Assembly (NCBI RefSeq): GCF_028769735.1
Contig: NC_088177.1
Coordinates: 12,464,599-12,528,598, forward strand
Length of the DNA stretch: 64,000 nucleotides
Source of the DNA: Zonotrichia leucophrys gambelii
Taxonomy: Eukaryota; Chordata; Aves; Passeriformes; Passerellidae
Direction: 5' to 3'
The translations under genes and the position numbers were made by a program. Below the pieces are notes generated by a model that saw only the letters and a list, made by a program, of their open reading frames with translations, made no database searches and was not told where the DNA came from. Positions 39,780 through 51,700 of this stretch are shown here, piece by piece. Each line of letters begins with the position of its first letter. The first letter of the stretch is position 1.

Positions 39780-42700
39780 CACCATGACAGCCCTGTCTCC
39801 TGAGCAGGATACAGACAAGTCTGCTCAATCCTGCCTCAGATCTCTCCTGTCTTAAGGGAGCAGGAGGGACTGAAGGATGGAAGGAGTGCTTCTGGGAAGC
39901 CAGGAGGTTTCCTGGCAGCTCCCAAATTTCTCAGTGGAGCTTTTTGTTCCCACGAGAGTCACTGAAACAAGGCCTGAACAGTGCTCCCCTCAGGGGAGCA
40001 TCTCTGAGTCAGACACTCTGCATTGACTTTTCCACCGAGCACAATTTCAAATGGGCACCATGCACTTCAGACAAGGCACTGCAGCTGGCAGGCTTGTCTG
40101 GAACAGGAGGCTCTGCAGCCCTCAGCCAGCAGCCATCCAAACAACCTGTGCCAAGGCTCTGACTTCAGCTCTGGCAGAGAAAAAGATTCACCAACATTCA
40201 TGCCCTCAGTGCAGAAGGCACATTAAAGCCCACCACAAACAAACAGCACTGGCTCCAAGGGCTGTGGCAGATGAAGGCACTTGGGGTGTGATCAGACAGG
40301 GAAACATTCAAAGACATGGCCCTCTTAGGGCTTTTCACAGGGAATTCAGCTCACTGGGTTGATACACAGGATTGCCAGCACAAGCACACCAAGCAGTGGG
40401 TCGTTTCCCAGTTCAAGCATTTTGTCACCCTCTGCACAGCTCTTCTCTTTTAACCCCCTTGTTCTTTAAAACACTGCAATAATCTAACTGGAAAACAAAC
40501 CTTTCTTCATGGGACACGTCAAAGATTTTCAGATTATACTGAAGGCTTAATGAAATAAACACTCAACAACTCAGTCCATATTTTTAGAGTCTGTTTTTTC
40601 CTACTAAAATAATTACAAAAGATTTGCCCCATTTAATACAAACAAATCAAAAAGAGGAAATCTTTAGTTCATGGAGGTGATTTTGAAGGGAAAAGATGAT
40701 TCAGATTGCACCCAGGAAATCTGACTCCAAATGAAGAAAAAATTTTTTTCATATTTCCCTCTTATCACAGTCACTTCAAACCTCAGTAAGAATACAGTTG
40801 AAGAACCATGACAACACCATGGCTGAGCTGGAGGATGGGCTATATAAGACAAGAGTACTCAAAATGCTATTCAAGGAGGAAAATCCTTCATTGGTCGGAG
40901 AGAAGTGTACAATGTGACATAGCCATTGCAGGCTAGGGAAAACAAGGCAAAACTACAAGAAATACTCACAGAGATATCACACTAAAAGCACTGCCAATGC
41001 TACCAGCATTCCACAAGTTTGGCCAGCTTAAACCTTGGCTGGCTACAGACATAAATATTGAATGCTGGATTTCCCTCCCCATTGCCATTTCCATTATAAC
41101 TTTTAGTGCTTATAAACAGTTGAGACAAAGGCATCATCTTATTTATTGCATATGTACAGAAAGAGACTAGAGCAAACACTATACAGTACAATCATCTAAT
41201 TCTCACCCTCACATTTTCAAACCTGTTTTCTGATGAAGTGCTAGCCAAATTGGGTATCTGCCATAGACCCTACAAACAGGCTGCACAGCTACGTGCTTCC
41301 TTTGCTCCCAGGTTACAACTGATCAGCACTTGTGTTCGGACAGGGGCTGGTAAAGGTAACCCACAAAAAGACTGGAATGAAAAACCAAAAGGGTTTGTTT
41401 TCCCTACACTGATCTTACTAAGACACATTGAGTTGATGTTGCATCTCTTCTCTCAAGAGATTCCAGGATGGATGACAGCTCACATTAGGCAGTGAAAATT
41501 AATTAATTATGCTAATTATATTACTTGTATGTTCTCCACCTGCCAACTGCAGGTGAGCTGCTCTTCATGCAGGTGAGGAAAACTGGACCACTCAGCAGGG
41601 GTGATACAAACTTGTCTGCTAAACAAAAACACACTCAACAGAATCTCGTTTACTCAGAATAAAGCATTTTAACTACACTGGTACATCTTTGCCTTCTCTG
41701 CACACGTAACTTATTGACACAACCCTCATCTTTTCTGGTTTCACCAAGATCTCATCAAGCATGACACATTTACACATGATCTCGTCTTTATTCAGTGAGC
41801 TTTTAATTTTATTTTAAAAATGCTGCCACTATAAATGTGTCTGCACATTTTGATTTTTCAAAAGTCTTACTTACCTTTGAAAACTAATTCTACTCCTGCT
41901 ACAACACAATCTTTGAAAAAACCCAGATGCTATCTTTGGGAACACCATCATTTCAACTACTACAAATGGCATAACATATGTCCTGGGTTAATTTCCGGCA
42001 GATTCTTCCCTCTAAATACATGCAGGGGAACCAGCCTACAGTAGAACTCTGAAACACAACTCTCTGCATCCTCTCCAAGGCCATGAACCCAAAAGGAGAT
42101 CCAGGGATGGAGCTCCTGATCTAGCTGCCATCCTAACTTAATTCAATCCTTCCATATGCTGAATTAAAGCAATATGGTTGATTGTTCTATAAATGAAAAA
42201 GCACCACAAAGATGATGATGCTAAAATGAAGTATGAAGGGGATAACAGGAAAGGATCTTCAAGCTGCTCCAGCTTGTTCGGATAAAAATTCCTGCTGGTG
42301 TGAAAGAGGTTTCCTCCTTGAGTCAAGGACAGCAGATCATTCTTCTGCTGAGAGTGCTTTGAGCTTCCCTTCCTGACATTCAGACACACCAGGCAATCAT
42401 GCCAGGCACACAGGAAAGTAAAAGCATTGCATTGTCTACCAGAGACATTGTTCATTCATGCAGAAAAAGAGCATCAGGCAAAAGAAAGCTGGTGCCCAGG
42501 CCCCTCCAGCCAGGCTCACTTAAGCAGCTTTGAATCTCAGTTTCATGGCCAGGAAAACTTAGAGGGCCCAGGAACCCATTAGAGCCAACAGGAGTCAAAG
42601 CTTTTGGCTGTGGCACAAGGCTTCTAACTGTAAATAAATAAATAGAAATAAGGAGACAAGGCTTTGGAAAACTGATTGGGAACAAGGTTATTCACAAATT

Positions 42701-44155
42701 CAGCTTGTTTCTATATTTACAACGAACTTGGCATTGATTAGTTAGTGCTAGAATTTTCTTTCCTAGGGAATGCCTGGGTAGTGTTTCTTGTACTGCAAAA
42801 CCTTGATCAGAAGTGGTAAGATTATTTCATCCCTTCATACTATTTTTTAACTAGTGATGTTACAAATAAAGAACTTCTTTTAAATACACCCTTATACTTG
42901 TATAACTTAAAAATATTCTGCCCACCCACACTCAGCCACCCACTTGTATGACCAATGACTGTATACCCTGGCAAATAAAATAATCTCTCCCTATCTCAGA
43001 ATGAGAATACCCAAAATCTTCTGTGCTCTAAATGCTCTAGATAGTAAAATCACAATATTTGGGGATAGTTTTATCATAGGTTTACCCTGCCAAATCTTGA
43101 CTCAACCAGCCTACAAAAGAAAATAAAGCATGCAGTCATTCTCTAGCCTGTTCAGGCAAGGAGACAAGAGGGCAGGGAGGACAGAGACAGCATTGAAGGA
43201 ACTTGGAGCCACAGAAGCTGATTCTTCAGTTCTTGCTTTCAGAGGAAGTTTTTTTCCTTCAAAAGTGTTTCAATTGAGCTCTTGGACTGTGCCCTGAAAG
43301 AGGAGTATATATGCCTCAGCCTGTACTTGAACTACAGTGATATTTTAAAAGCTTAATTTTTAATTCCTTGTGGTTTTGAACTTAGAAAATTCAGGTATCT
43401 AAAACATGAGCAGGAACCAAGTCACCGAGTCACTCAGCCTTTCTGAAATCTTAATTGCAGGATTTTTTGTCACAGCAAAGACCTATTCCAGAGACTTGTT
43501 TCCTCCCTAAGCTCCTGTGGGAGTGTGCAACTACCTGATCCTTGCTACAACAGGTTGAGTTTAACCTTGTTCTGCTGCCACCCCTTTTCTCGTCCCCCAG
43601 TGCCAAGGAGCTGATGAATGTTAAGTCAGTGGCACGCTCCTGAGATAAGATGAAGAGTGAATGAGTCTGTGTGAGGTGCTGAACAAGCCCAGGCCCAGGG
43701 AGAGGGAAAGGTAATAAATTTGCATTGGATGAAGGAACAGCACATCAAGAATGGCAAGAAAAGGTCTGGAAAACCCCAAGGCATGGTGCAGAGTATGTGG
43801 TTTTTTTAATACAGAGAGACAAATGGTGGGAAGAAGGAAAGCTAGGTTGAGCTCTAACCAAACCATCCAGTCTAGACTCCTGCCATTAGCAGTGGGCAGC
43901 ATGAGCTGCTCCAGATGAAGAAGGAGCTCCACAGAGCTTAGGCCAAACATCTGCACTTTCCCAACACAAGCAACACAGTTCTGGTGATTTTCATCAGAGC
44001 CAGGTGCCTTCATGTCTGCAAGGACCCACATCATCAGGCTCTTTCCAATACTTAGCACTACACACAGAAGGCAGCCCCAGAGTGACTTTCTGGACAAGGA
44101 AAATATCCTATCTGTATCCTTCCATGGACTGCAGCCAGAGATTTCCACAAAAAGC

Positions 44156-44173
44156 ACAACAGGTACAACAGGT
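44156..44173. repeat. 9-bp tandem duplication
   Basis: acaacaggt occurs twice in direct succession; probably slippage. Confidence 0.8.
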
Positions 44174-44390
44174 CATGCAGAGCACTGATGGACACAGAAT
44201 ATTCACACGTGCACTCAAAGGTTTCTGATGCCTTTTTTGAAAGGTACCCAGGATCCAACCTGGATCTTGGATTTGTCATGAATTTCTCTCTACACTTCCT
44301 TTTGCAAAGTCTGTCAAGCAGCACTAAAGCTGATGCTTGTTTAGGATGCCTGAAAACATTAATTATTAATCACAAATGAAATAAAGTAGA

Positions 44391-44520
44391 CCTGGAAAAG
44401 GTACAGAGAGCTCAACAAAGATGATAAAAGACCTAGAGAAGCTTCTGTGAAAGGAGTGACTAGACATGCTAACTCTTCATCCTGGGAAAGAAGGGAATGT
44501 GATAAATGTTTACAAAAATG
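44391..44520 (+). mobile_element. CR1-type LINE fragment, end of ORF2
   Basis: cctggaaaaggtacagagag, then caacaaagatgataaaagac, ctagagaagcttctgtgaaa, tcttcatcctgggaaagaag and gtgataaatgtttacaaa follow the conserved end of CR1 ORF2 in order, the part encoding the RAT-K-MI--LE and LFSLEKRRLRGDL-type motifs. It is considerably diverged and frame-broken, so it is an old copy. The element may continue to about 44760, but the match is weaker there. Confidence 0.65.
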
Positions 44521-45245
44521 CACACAAGTGTGCAGGGAGAAGATAAGCAGAGAAGAAAACACAAACAATCCTCTCTCCACAAAGAGCTACAGTGCATCAA
44601 ACAGAACTCAGCAGTGACAGGTTCCCTGCAAAAAAACACAGCAGTGATTCTTCCTACTATGTGGAATGTATAGCAGGGGGTGCATGATGGAATTTTACAC
44701 AGGTTCAAAAGCAAACTGCTGAATTTTTCTGTCATTGTTTTTCCCATGGTTTCTTAATCTGAGAGCCTTTTTGGGGAAAGCAATGTTTTTACCACATAAA
44801 TAACATGTAGCTCTAATGTGGATTAGCAGCTTTGTTTGCTATTTTAATGTTGACTTTAATTAATTGTGCGTTTTCTTGTCATTCATTTTTAAAGGTCATT
44901 AAGTGTGATGAAATATCACATCCCCTCTCTGAGCATCACAATGCTTAACTTCTAATGAAAAAACACTGTATGATATACACTATTGCTCTGCAAATGAAAA
45001 GCACCTATTGATCAGACAGGCTCTAGCAAATGAACAGCTTTGTTGGTCTGATAAGTTTGTACCTGAAACATAACATTAATCCCAGATATCCTCCTCTGCT
45101 GATGCAGCAAAAGAGGCTCTACAGACCATGCCTTGCTCTTTGCATGGCATCACTACATGAAGAAAGGGGGTGCCCATTTTCAACTCATTCTGTGGAATCA
45201 ACTCAATCACCTCATGTTAAAAATCCAGAGGCAGCACTGAGGTGA

Positions 45246-45650
45246 CTACAGTGACACAGAGGCAATTATCAGGCGGGGGAACATCACCAGGAAGATCAGC
45301 TGAGAAAAATGTTCTGCATCAGGGGTGCTGCTGAAGAGGAACAGCACATGGGCAGCCAGGAAGACAAATGGCCCTTCTAGAAAGACCTGGTTATGTACCC
45401 AGAGGCACTGCTTGTAAAAGGGCTGCTGAGACAGTGTACGTAAATGTTTTATAGCAGAGAGGCCCAAAGCTCCAACAGTGCAAGCAAAGTCTTGTATATT
45501 TTCTTTTTCATGTAGGGCAAGCAGTCTGGAACACATGTCCCACCAATGACCTCGACTCTGACCCAGAGGGGCTGTCTCTGCTTGAAAAGATGATTCATTC
45601 ACTCTGCCAGAAGGGCTGAATGAATAGGCAGTATTCAGGCTGCAGAACAC
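45246..45650 (-). other. Unassigned 134-codon ORF with coding-like codon choice
   Basis: An open frame ends in TAG near 45246. Its second half favours CTG, GTG, TTC, ATC and GCC, which is unlike the AT-rich surroundings. The translation includes SRGHWWDMCSRLLALHEKEN, and a hydrophobic stretch near the end (FVFLAAHVLFLFSS, then QLIFLVMFPRLIIA) could be two membrane segments. A plausible acceptor (tgcctattcattcag) lies near its 5' end, but I see no strong in-frame donor. It could be a terminal exon, a retrocopy fragment or chance. I do not recognise the protein. Confidence 0.3.
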
Positions 45651-47104
45651 TTATCACTTGGGATTCCCTCAAAATTTAGGTCTGACATGACTGGGTCAGT
45701 AACCACGAGCTTTTGTTCCTAGCTCCTTGAACAGAAATGTCTCCTTGCATTCTTCAGTGCTTCCCACAAATCAGGTCGATTTTTATGGCTTGCTAATTAT
45801 CACTGCTAGACTTCTGCAGGGCTTCATGATGAAAAGTAGTGTATTTCTGAAAGCTCAGGGCACAAAACTTACAGAATAAATCACTATCAGGCAGCAACAA
45901 AATCCAGCCATGGCAGCCACTTGAATATACACATCTGGGTAGTGCCTAATTTCATTTGTTTAGGAATAGCAAGTTTTGTTCTGCTTCTGTTGATAGAGCA
46001 TACTAAAAATAATTTGCTTTAATTGCCAATTATGCAAAAGAAGCAAAGCAAGTAACTGTCACAAATCAGACTTTGTCTAGAGGTGCACCAACATCTATCA
46101 CACATACAGAGCTATCTGAAGTGCCATTAGGGTTGCACAGTTACACCTCAGGAGCTGAGCTGTCAAATAAAACAGAGATAACTGCATAATTCTAACTGGG
46201 TATCCTTCTGCATATACAGGCTACTGCCTAGGTCAAGAAACATGTTTTATTCTTCCCATTCCCCCTGTCTGGGTTATCTCAGTACCCACTGCACCAGCTG
46301 CCCAGCCACTGCCCCATGGGCTTCAGTCCCTCACCCAGGGCCTGTGTTTGCTGTCCAGTTAATAATTTCCAGTTTTCCTACCTGGACTTCTGTCCCATTC
46401 AGCCCCTCTCTCCAACCTGCCTCTATTTCACTCCTTTTCCATCCTCACCCTTCCCCACACATCTTTTATCAAATCTGTCTCTTCTGCCCTTCACTCCCTG
46501 CTTCCACAAGTTCTTAGCCATAAAAAGAAAGTACAGATTCAGTCATGGGAAATCTAAGAACTCCCAACACAGGCATCTCAAAGGCTTTGCTATATAGTCT
46601 TCATCAGCAGAGTGCTGCCTGCTACTCAGATCTGGCCTCTGTTTCTGTCCAAACTCCTGGTGCTGCTGGAATGGCTTTCAGGAAGAATCAACTTGAATTC
46701 TGGAAGTTCACAGGGAATGGTTTTGGACTCTATGGGTCCCTCTTGCTGAGAGTAATGCAGCATTCATTTCTCCTGTCATGGATTCCATAATCTCTGGGTT
46801 TTTCCACTGGCACTGCCACCACAAAGTGTCTGAGCCACAGCTGCTCCCCCAAGGCAGGTAAGGAAAGCTCTGATTTTAGAGGGGAAAAAAAATTTCATAA
46901 CGCGAGTTTAAAATATTTTGTTCATTGGTTACTCAAGGAATTTCTAGACATTTCTATTGATTCTGTTCACCATTTGCCATTTTGGCATGCTGTTGGGGAA
47001 AGACTTAATTTTTTACAAACCCAAGGGGTGTTAGAGTCGCTGAATTTTACTCTACCTTTCATTGAATTTATGTGGCTGTTTCCAGTGTTCAAAGTTCTGA
47101 TATT

Positions 47105-47451
47105 CCTCCCTGTGGCAGCAGCTCTCTGGTCACAGAGAGCAACAGATAACTTTCCCAGGCAGTGTTCTGGGAAAGACTGTGAGAAATCAGAGAAAAGAAT
47201 GAGAAAAAATTCTTATCTTGACTTGCTGCACCTGATAAAACATGTGGAATGTGTTATGGAGATGTGTTTACCAAAGGGTGGTTTCTTGACCAACCAATGG
47301 TGATGGTGTTTGGATTGAAGGACCAATTAGGCCCACCTGCAGCAAACTAGGATATAAAAGTATGGGTTTCTTAACAAAGAAAATTATCAGCCTTCTGTAA
47401 ATGCATTGAGTCTATGTAACTCAGTCCTGGCCCATTGTGCTGACACCTCCC
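47105..47451 (+). mobile_element. Solo ERVK-type LTR with perfect 6-bp target-site duplication
   Basis: The LTR occupies 47111-47445, from TGTGGCAGCAGC to GTGCTGACA, with imperfect terminal inverted repeats. A TATA box (tataaaag) lies at 47353-47360, about 85 bp before the 3' end. CCTCCC at 47105-47110 and CCTCCC at 47446-47451 form an exact 6-bp duplication. No primer-binding site follows, so it is solo although a gag remnant begins a few hundred bases downstream. No clear AATAAA is seen. Confidence 0.85.
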
Positions 47452-47689
47452 CAGTTCTCACATTTTACCCCCCCATGTCCCTAACCCCAAAAACCCTGAG
47501 AACAGGACAGGAGATGGAACCTGTGATGAGGCACAGGTGAGCCACCAGCTGTCTGCCATCTCCCCTCATTTCTATCCCCTTCTCAGGGCTGGATTGGCCA
47601 TACCACTCTGGATCTACCCTAACCCACGTCCCATTATCCTCAATCCTACCTCCCTTCCTATGGTTTAGAAAATGGTGCCCACCCCATGA

Positions 47690-48745
47690 GGGGGGCCGCC
47701 ATGTTGAGTTCGCTCCCGCTCTCCATCCTCTTTTTGGGTCCTCCCCCTGCGTCGGGATCCACCCCTTCCATCCTGGAGTCCACCTCCACACCTGGAACTC
47801 CACCATTTTGACACAAGGCCCTTCAGGGTAGGCCCCATCTCCTCTGATTCAGCCCTTTCCCCTTCCCACACCACTGGAAGCACTCATGGCACTGAGTGGA
47901 AGGCAGCCATCTTGGCTACCACAGGCCTCAAACAACGGGCCGTGCCGGCCAGCCCAAGAACCCGCTCTTCTGCCAAGAGGCAGAAGTTTGCTTCCTCTCC
48001 TGAAGAGGAGAGTGAGGGCTCATCCAGATTTAAAGACGAGCCTGAAGGCTCATGGCAGAAGATACAGAAAGCAGCGGTAAAGGAGGGGGGATTGGGAACT
48101 GGCATCCCAAATTCAAGTGGCACCAGCGTGGTATTGAAGGGGAGTTAACCCACAATGGGAATCCATCTCCCACAGGGAAATGGAAGACATTTTAAAGCTG
48201 CAAAAGATCATGGGAGGAACTCACCCTATTTTAACAACCTGCAAAATGCTGTGTTTGTGGCCCATGTTATGGCGCCCCATGACTTGAGACATCCTACTCT
48301 CCCCCACTGAACTCATCTTGTGGGAGGGAGTATGGAAAAAACAACTACAACAAGTATTAAAGGACTATATCCAAGAAGATGGACAGGCACACTTAACATT
48401 AGACCATTTAGCTGGGGAGGGAGATTTCACTAAGCTAGAAGACCAGGCAATAGACCTCCTCCGAGCTGTGTTAGAAGATGTAAAAGATGCAGCAAAACCA
48501 GCACTTTTACAGGTACCAGATGGCACAACACCAAATACTGACTTTACTGACATTTGTCAGGGACTTGTTGAAGCACTCCACTTCACCCCCAGGCAGGTCC
48601 TGGCCATCAAAAGGGACACAACAACAACATTCCAAGGCCTCTCCCTCATCTCTCAGGGAGCCAGTGCTGAGCAACAGGCAGCAAGACAGTTCTCCCAGAT
48701 CTATTCCCAAAGGTATAAAATTACCAGAATTTACTCAGCCTGAGC
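47690..48745 (+). pseudogene. Broken endogenous retrovirus gag remnant (betaretrovirus/ERVK-like)
   Basis: A charged, serine-rich open segment at 47912-48148 resembles the region before capsid. It ends in a stop at 48146-48148. The sequence continues in another frame to about 48300, and a capsid-like segment follows at 48318-48743. That segment contains DHLAGEGDF and a tryptophan-rich WEGVWKKQL block, like capsids of avian ERVK elements. At least one stop and one single-base frameshift (near 48300) break it, and similarity fades after about 48600. No nucleocapsid zinc knuckles, protease, polymerase or envelope are visible in the next kilobase. It is an old internal fragment that cannot make a Gag protein. 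Confidence 0.75.
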
Positions 48746-51700
48746 CCTGAGACAAGGTTTGTCCTGGGCAGTGCCCAGACGGTAGCACAAAAAGTCACAC
48801 TGAGGCTCCTAAGAGCCCATGCAACAGACCCCATGCAGAACATCAGGACACCTTTTCCTGAAGTCCCCAGATGTCCCCACACACCTCCAAAAACTATCAC
48901 AAGCAATAAACCACCACTGCTTTCTCTGCACCTAGACTTGCACCATGTGAAATAAAAGATGCCCCCATCAAACACTGGATTCCCCTTCCAAACTGTGAGA
49001 ATGCACCCATGAATAAACAGGCAGTAAATTCAGTACTATACAGACTAACTGCACCTGTGCCAGTGTGTCCCTCCTCAGCCTCACTCCTCTTAGCCCCTCT
49101 CTGGGCATAGGAGATGTGCCTCAGCACACAGCCCATGTCCAGCCCTACACACATCTCTGAAACACCCCTACGGCCATGAAAATGCAGATGAACAAATACA
49201 GGTTCAGGGAAGAGATTTCCTGATCAATTCACAGATTGTCATAGTTCCCTCCCACCCCACAGCTGATGTCTGCACTATAATAGGTTAAAGTGGCATTTGG
49301 AGGCATTTTTTCCAGGGTAGAGAACTGAAGTATTTTCCAGCATCACTGGGTCCCCTACATATGCACAGTCAAAAACCAAGGAATTATGAAAAACAATTTT
49401 TTTTGACAGAATACTTACTGCCCATATACTTGCCGTATTATAAAAAGGATGCCTTTGCTGCTGTCCTTTTAGCTGCTACCAATTTGAAAGACTTTACATG
49501 AGTGGGGCTGCAGCACAAACTTGAATAAATGAAATCCTAAAAGCTCCTTTTCCTGAAGCACTGCTAGGATGAAACCCTACTGCGTGCATGCCAATTGGCA
49601 AAGATCTTCAGAGAGGATTTACTTTGGTGCTTTGTCAGTGTTCCTCTGTGAATATTAAAAGAAGTCAGAAGATTTTTCTTGAAGCAGATTTTTGCAGTCC
49701 TCAAGACATTTCCATTTTCTTCAAATTTCTGACCAGTTTAGAGGGCTTTACTTGTGATATGCATATTGTTAACATCAGGCTAATAGAGACTACAACATCC
49801 ACTTCATTATATTTGACATAAAGCCCATGATCAGCAAAAAAAAAAAATTACTGTTTAAAAAATACAGTTGATGTTTCAGACACAAAATATTCAAATGACA
49901 GGCTGCTTTGAAGAATGCAGTGCACTTGACTTTGTTGTATCATTTCCAAGGAGCATTGCTCATATCTACCTGCAGCTTCTGAAATGCAGGTGCTGTTTCT
50001 CCTTTAGCCACAGCAAGGAACTACTAAGGTATGCTTTTAAATAGAAATTCTATCAATACTAAATGAACACAAAAGTGACAGGAAGTTACTGTATAATCAG
50101 TTCTCTCCATATGGTTAATATTTCATTGCTCTCTTTGTTCCCTAGCATGAAATCCAACATGGCTCTATTTTCTTTGGCTCTTGACCTTTTGCTCCTTTTT
50201 TTACTGATTTACCTGTTCAAAACCCCAGGAGGCTTTAATGTGAAAGACTCCCAAAGACAACAGGAAGATTCATGAACACTGTCCAAAGCTCTCCTTATCA
50301 TGCCAGAACAATGTTCTGCAGCCAGAAAGGTACAGAAAGAGCTCCCATTAGGGACGATCAGAGCAGCATTTCAATTTTACTCAAATTCCCAGGCTAGCTC
50401 TCAGGCAATGGTATAAAAAATAAAGAAAATAAAATAAAGGCATAGTACAAGAAAACTTCTCACTCCCTCTCTTCTTAAAATCTAGATTTAAAAAAATCAT
50501 TGCAATTTAACTCCCAACATTTGTTTTTCCATTTCAGCAACTGCCAAGCAAGACACCTGATCATAAGAACGGGAACAGCAGCAAAGCCCAGTGCTGTAGC
50601 CATGGTATAGAATACACATGAAGGCCCCTGGACATCCCCATCTCTGCAAATCATTGTGCAGTGTCAATGCAAAGCCAAATTAGGCACAAAAGGGCAGAAC
50701 TGGACTTTAATACAATAAAATATATAAATTGAATAGCCAGACCCTAGGCAGGAAGAAGTCCAAGCAATCAACATGTTCTTGAGCAGGAGGAAGAGCCGAG
50801 TCAGTCCAGCCCTGCAGCAGAACAGATCAATAATACCTGTGTGGAAAGCCAGGGAGACAAGGAGAGCTTTTTTCTCCGTATCAAGATATCTCTATCCTTA
50901 CCCAACCCCTAAGTGCAGCATTCTGTGTTACTGGCAATCCTTGTGCTTCTGAAAATTCTGCTCTCAACACTTTTCTGAAGGTGTGGGCTTGGTCCTACCA
51001 CCAGAGCCAGGCATGTCTGCTGGGAAATCACCAACATGCAACAACAATCCCTGACATACTGCTCTTAGGAATAGGATATAAATCTCCTGCAAGGAAGCTA
51101 GGCAACGTTATTTGGGGTGTTACACTGTTAAATCCTTCAATCCTTCACTTTTCATGTCCTGTAAGCAGGCTGTAATAACAAAACAAAAGAAACACCAAAC
51201 CACACCAGAAAAAAAATGGAACTTCATGTATTTAAGAGCTGGAAATACCCAGTACATTTTCTCATTATAAACCAGGGTTTTTTTCCTCAGCAGCTTAGAG
51301 TGAGATGTATCCTAAATTTTCTAACACCCCCACAGGATTACTGAGCTGCACTACCTTGGTCACTGCCTACTTGCAGGACTGCAAATACAGGGCACTAGAA
51401 AATTACTGGGTGCAATACAGCATCAAACACAACACATTTACACCGTACATGGCAAAGGACTAGACTGACCAACTGGCTTCCATGAGTTAGCATGTTTTAG
51501 TAATGTAGTGTTTTCAAGATCAGTTCATTAACAGGAGGTTAGGCATTCAAATCAGATCCTTCATGGCTTCATTTTAACCCCTTCTTGCTGCTTTTTCTCT
51601 GCGTCTTTTCCTACATGAGAAATACATGATAACTCCATGCAGAATTCCACAGTTTCTCAAGCATTTTCATGTGCTTTGATGGGGCCTCATGCTTGCAATA

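Noticed and set aside
43621..44157. 178-codon minus-strand ORF with hydrophobic stretches
   Set aside because: No family signature, no splice pair and no biased codon choice. It is probably a chance open frame.
48746..49300. Continuation of the retroviral remnant into protease or polymerase
   Set aside because: Only vague retroviral-looking peptide fragments are seen, without a motif such as the protease DTG or the polymerase YxDD.
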